NCBI GenBank assembly: GCA_018369015.1
Contig: JAGZDD010000004.1
Location: 8,286 to 72,285 of the forward strand
Length of the DNA stretch: 64,000 nt
Source: Clostridiales bacterium
GTDB taxonomy: Bacteria > Bacillota > Clostridia > Lachnospirales > Lachnospiraceae
Direction: 5' to 3'
Position numbers and translations under genes: made by a program. Below, piece by piece: positions 62,511 through 64,000 of this stretch. Numbering within the stretch: position 1 is the first letter of the stretch; each line of letters starts with the position of its first letter. Under the pieces are notes generated by a model. The model worked only from the letters and a program-made list of their open reading frames with translations. It made no database searches and was not told where the DNA came from.

Positions 62511-63102
62511 AACAATCGAATATTATAATCAGCATGCACAGGAGTTTTGTGAGGCTACTGTAAATGCGGATATGTCATTTTGCAGAAATAAATTTTTATC
62601 ATATATTCCTAAGGGCGGCCGGATTCTGGATGCTGGCTGTGGAAGCGGGCGGGACAGCCGGGCGTTTGGGCTGGGAGGCTACAAGGTAGAGGCTTTTGAC
62701 GCATCGGAAGCGGTATGTGAGTATGCCAAGGCTTACACAGGGCTTCCTGTACGTTGTTGTGGCTTTGACGATATTTCGGGAGAATATCGATATGACGGAA
62801 TATGGGCTTGTGCGTCTTTGCTGCATCTAAAGCCGGAAGCTTTGGACGATGTATTAGAAAAGCTATATACTGCCTTAAGGGCTGGCGGTATATTATACGC
62901 TTCCTTTAAAGAGGGCAGCTTTGCAGGTTATAGAAACGGACGTTTTTTTTGCGATTTTACAAAGAATACATTAAAAATAATTTTGGACAGGAGATCACTG
63001 TTCTATCCGCTGGAATATTTTATAACCACAGATGTCCGGCAGGATCGGAAAAATGAGCGGTGGATCAATGTGATTGCCAAGAAAATGCCGTCTGTCAGGT
63101 AA
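62503..63102 (+). CDS. Class I SAM-dependent methyltransferase
   Basis: Protein of 199 residues: IEYYNQHAQEF at the start, motif I ILDAGCGSGRDSRAF, FDASEAV as the acidic loop, and GIWACASLLHL. This is a small-molecule (ubiE/tellurite-resistance-like) methyltransferase; there is no DPPY or other DNA methylase motif. The start is ATG 62503 inside the HNH gene, without a good RBS, so translation depends on the upstream gene. An earlier in-frame ATG (62479) is less likely. Confidence 0.83.
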   Translation: MNKTIEYYNQHAQEFCEATVNADMSFCRNKFLSYIPKGGRILDAGCGSGRDSRAFGLGGYKVEAFDASEAVCEYAKAYTGLPVRCCGFDDISGEYRYDGIWACASLLHLKPEALDDVLEKLYTALRAGGILYASFKEGSFAGYRNGRFFCDFTKNTLKIILDRRSLFYPLEYFITTDVRQDRKNERWINVIAKKMPSVR

Positions 63103-63205
63103 GGTGAAGCGCTGCTGTTTGTCCTCCATGGTGGAGCCAAACGCAGCATTAAAGATTTGTAAAACAGCCATGCTATGTAACTGATGTGAAGGGAGGGCGT
63201 TTTAG

Positions 63206-64000
63206 ATGATATTAAGTGTGAGCCGCAGGACGGATATTCCGGCGTTCTACGGGGAGTGGTTTTTTAAGCGCCTTCAGGCAGGTTTTGTCTATGTGAAAAA
63301 TCCTATGAATCCCCGTCAGATCAGCCGGATTGACCTGTCGCCGGAGGTTGTGGACTGCATTGTCTTTTGGACAAAAAATCCAGAGCCAATGCTTAAATAT
63401 TTGGACGAGCTGAGCGGATATCCTTTTTATTTTCAATTTACGCTGACGGGTTATGGTACGGATATAGAGCCTGGCTTGGGCGGCCAAAAGGAGCATTTGC
63501 TGTCTGTTTTTGCCAGTCTTGCACAAAAAATCGGGCGGGAGAGAGTGATCTGGCGCTATGACCCTATTATTTTTACACCCAAATATACGGAAGCTTATCA
63601 CCTTTATGAATTTGAGAAGATAGCAAAGGCCCTTTACGGGTATACGGATAAGTGCGTGATTAGCTTTGTGGATATGTATGCCAAGATTAAGAAAAATGTC
63701 CGCCGTCTTGAATTTGCCTCCCCGGACCCGGGCAGGATTGCGGCTTTTGCCGGGAAGCTTCGGGAAATTGCGGAAAGCTTTCGTATGGAGATGGCTTCCT
63801 GTGCAGAGAGGATTGACTTGGAAAAATGGGGCATTGCTCATAATAGCTGTATCGATAAAGCGCTGATCGAGAAGCTCATTGGCGGCAATATCACAGCAAA
63901 AAAGGATAAAAACCAGCGGGGCGCCTGCCAATGCGTTGAAAGCATTGATATAGGCAGCTATAATACCTGCCCTCACGGGTGCAAATATTGTTATGCGAAT
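63206..64000 (+). CDS. DUF1848 family protein, partial (cut by window edge)
   Basis: The first 265 codons are open to the last base of the window. MILSVSRRTDIPAFYGEWFFKRL is the signature start of DUF1848, then VYVKNPMNPRQISRIDLSP and FWTKNPEPML. Cysteines appear late: GACQC and NTCPHGCKYCYAN, the latter resembling the Cys cluster of radical SAM or iron-sulfur proteins. GGGAGGG lies 8 bp before ATG 63206. The family is a probable Fe-S enzyme of unknown reaction. The 3' end is missing. Confidence 0.87.
   Translation, partial: MILSVSRRTDIPAFYGEWFFKRLQAGFVYVKNPMNPRQISRIDLSPEVVDCIVFWTKNPEPMLKYLDELSGYPFYFQFTLTGYGTDIEPGLGGQKEHLLSVFASLAQKIGRERVIWRYDPIIFTPKYTEAYHLYEFEKIAKALYGYTDKCVISFVDMYAKIKKNVRRLEFASPDPGRIAAFAGKLREIAESFRMEMASCAERIDLEKWGIAHNSCIDKALIEKLIGGNITAKKDKNQRGACQCVESIDIGSYNTCPHGCKYCYAN

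Noticed and set aside
63212..63976. 254-residue open frame on the minus strand
   Set aside because: Antisense to the DUF1848 gene, which has a strong RBS and clear family motifs.
1..64000. CRISPR array, rRNA or intact insertion sequence
   Set aside because: No regularly spaced repeats, rRNA sequence or transposase gene were found on either strand.

Overview
The window looks like chromosome of an anaerobic Firmicute of class Clostridia, most likely a gut Lachnospiraceae. The evidence is AGGAGG ribosome sites throughout, a mixture of ATG, GTG and TTG starts, YesM/YesN-type two-component systems, carbohydrate (CUT1) importers without their own ATPase, an EFR1-type flavodoxin-ferredoxin, a FeoB-associated Cys-rich peptide and a tRNA-Gly. 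The genus cannot be named from sequence alone. No rRNA, CRISPR array, phage or intact insertion sequence was seen.

Region 1 (1-43.8 kb) is one large glycan or glycoside utilisation locus. It has three complete substrate-binding protein/permease sets (binding proteins at 9.9, 23.9 and 28.4 kb) and the last permease of a fourth set at the left edge. None has an ATP-binding subunit, so a shared MsmX-like ATPase elsewhere is expected. Around them lie three GH3 enzymes, a GH78 rhamnosidase, two GH43 enzymes, three cytosolic CE1-like esterases, one surface lipoprotein esterase, a class C beta-lactamase-fold hydrolase, and three flavoproteins placed in the same block as one importer and one GH3. Three YesMN-like sensor/regulator pairs and one AraC regulator control it. 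The likely logic is deacylation at the surface, import, further deacylation and deglycosylation inside, and for one branch reduction of the released aglycone or sugar. The substrate is inferred only; acylated rhamnose- and arabinose/galactose-containing plant glycans or plant glycosides fit best.

Two of the six YesMN-type genes are frameshifted, each exactly at one of the two longest G tracts in the window (G9 and G8). What remains intact at that locus is the sensor of one pair and the regulator of the other. This looks like a contingency (phase-variable) regulatory locus, or two assembly errors.

Region 2 (43.8-53.8 kb) is mixed core/accessory sequence: tRNA-Gly, a GH20 hexosaminidase, a DUF1989 protein, a DinB-fold protein, a P-loop kinase, a metalloregulator/methionine aminopeptidase operon, a divergent Cys-rich Feo peptide with a good promoter and operator, and a GH2 enzyme with a structured leader. 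Several short palindromic repeats occur two or more times here.

Region 3 (53.8-64 kb) starts with the most unusual gene: a Tet(M)/EF-G-like ribosomal GTPase fused to a C-terminal NYN (YacP/Rae1-like) ribonuclease domain, followed 21 bp later by an unrecognised 730-residue protein ending in a zinc ribbon. After these come an EFR1-type flavodoxin-ferredoxin, L-lactate dehydrogenase, an HNH endonuclease overlapping a methyltransferase, and a DUF1848 gene cut by the right edge.
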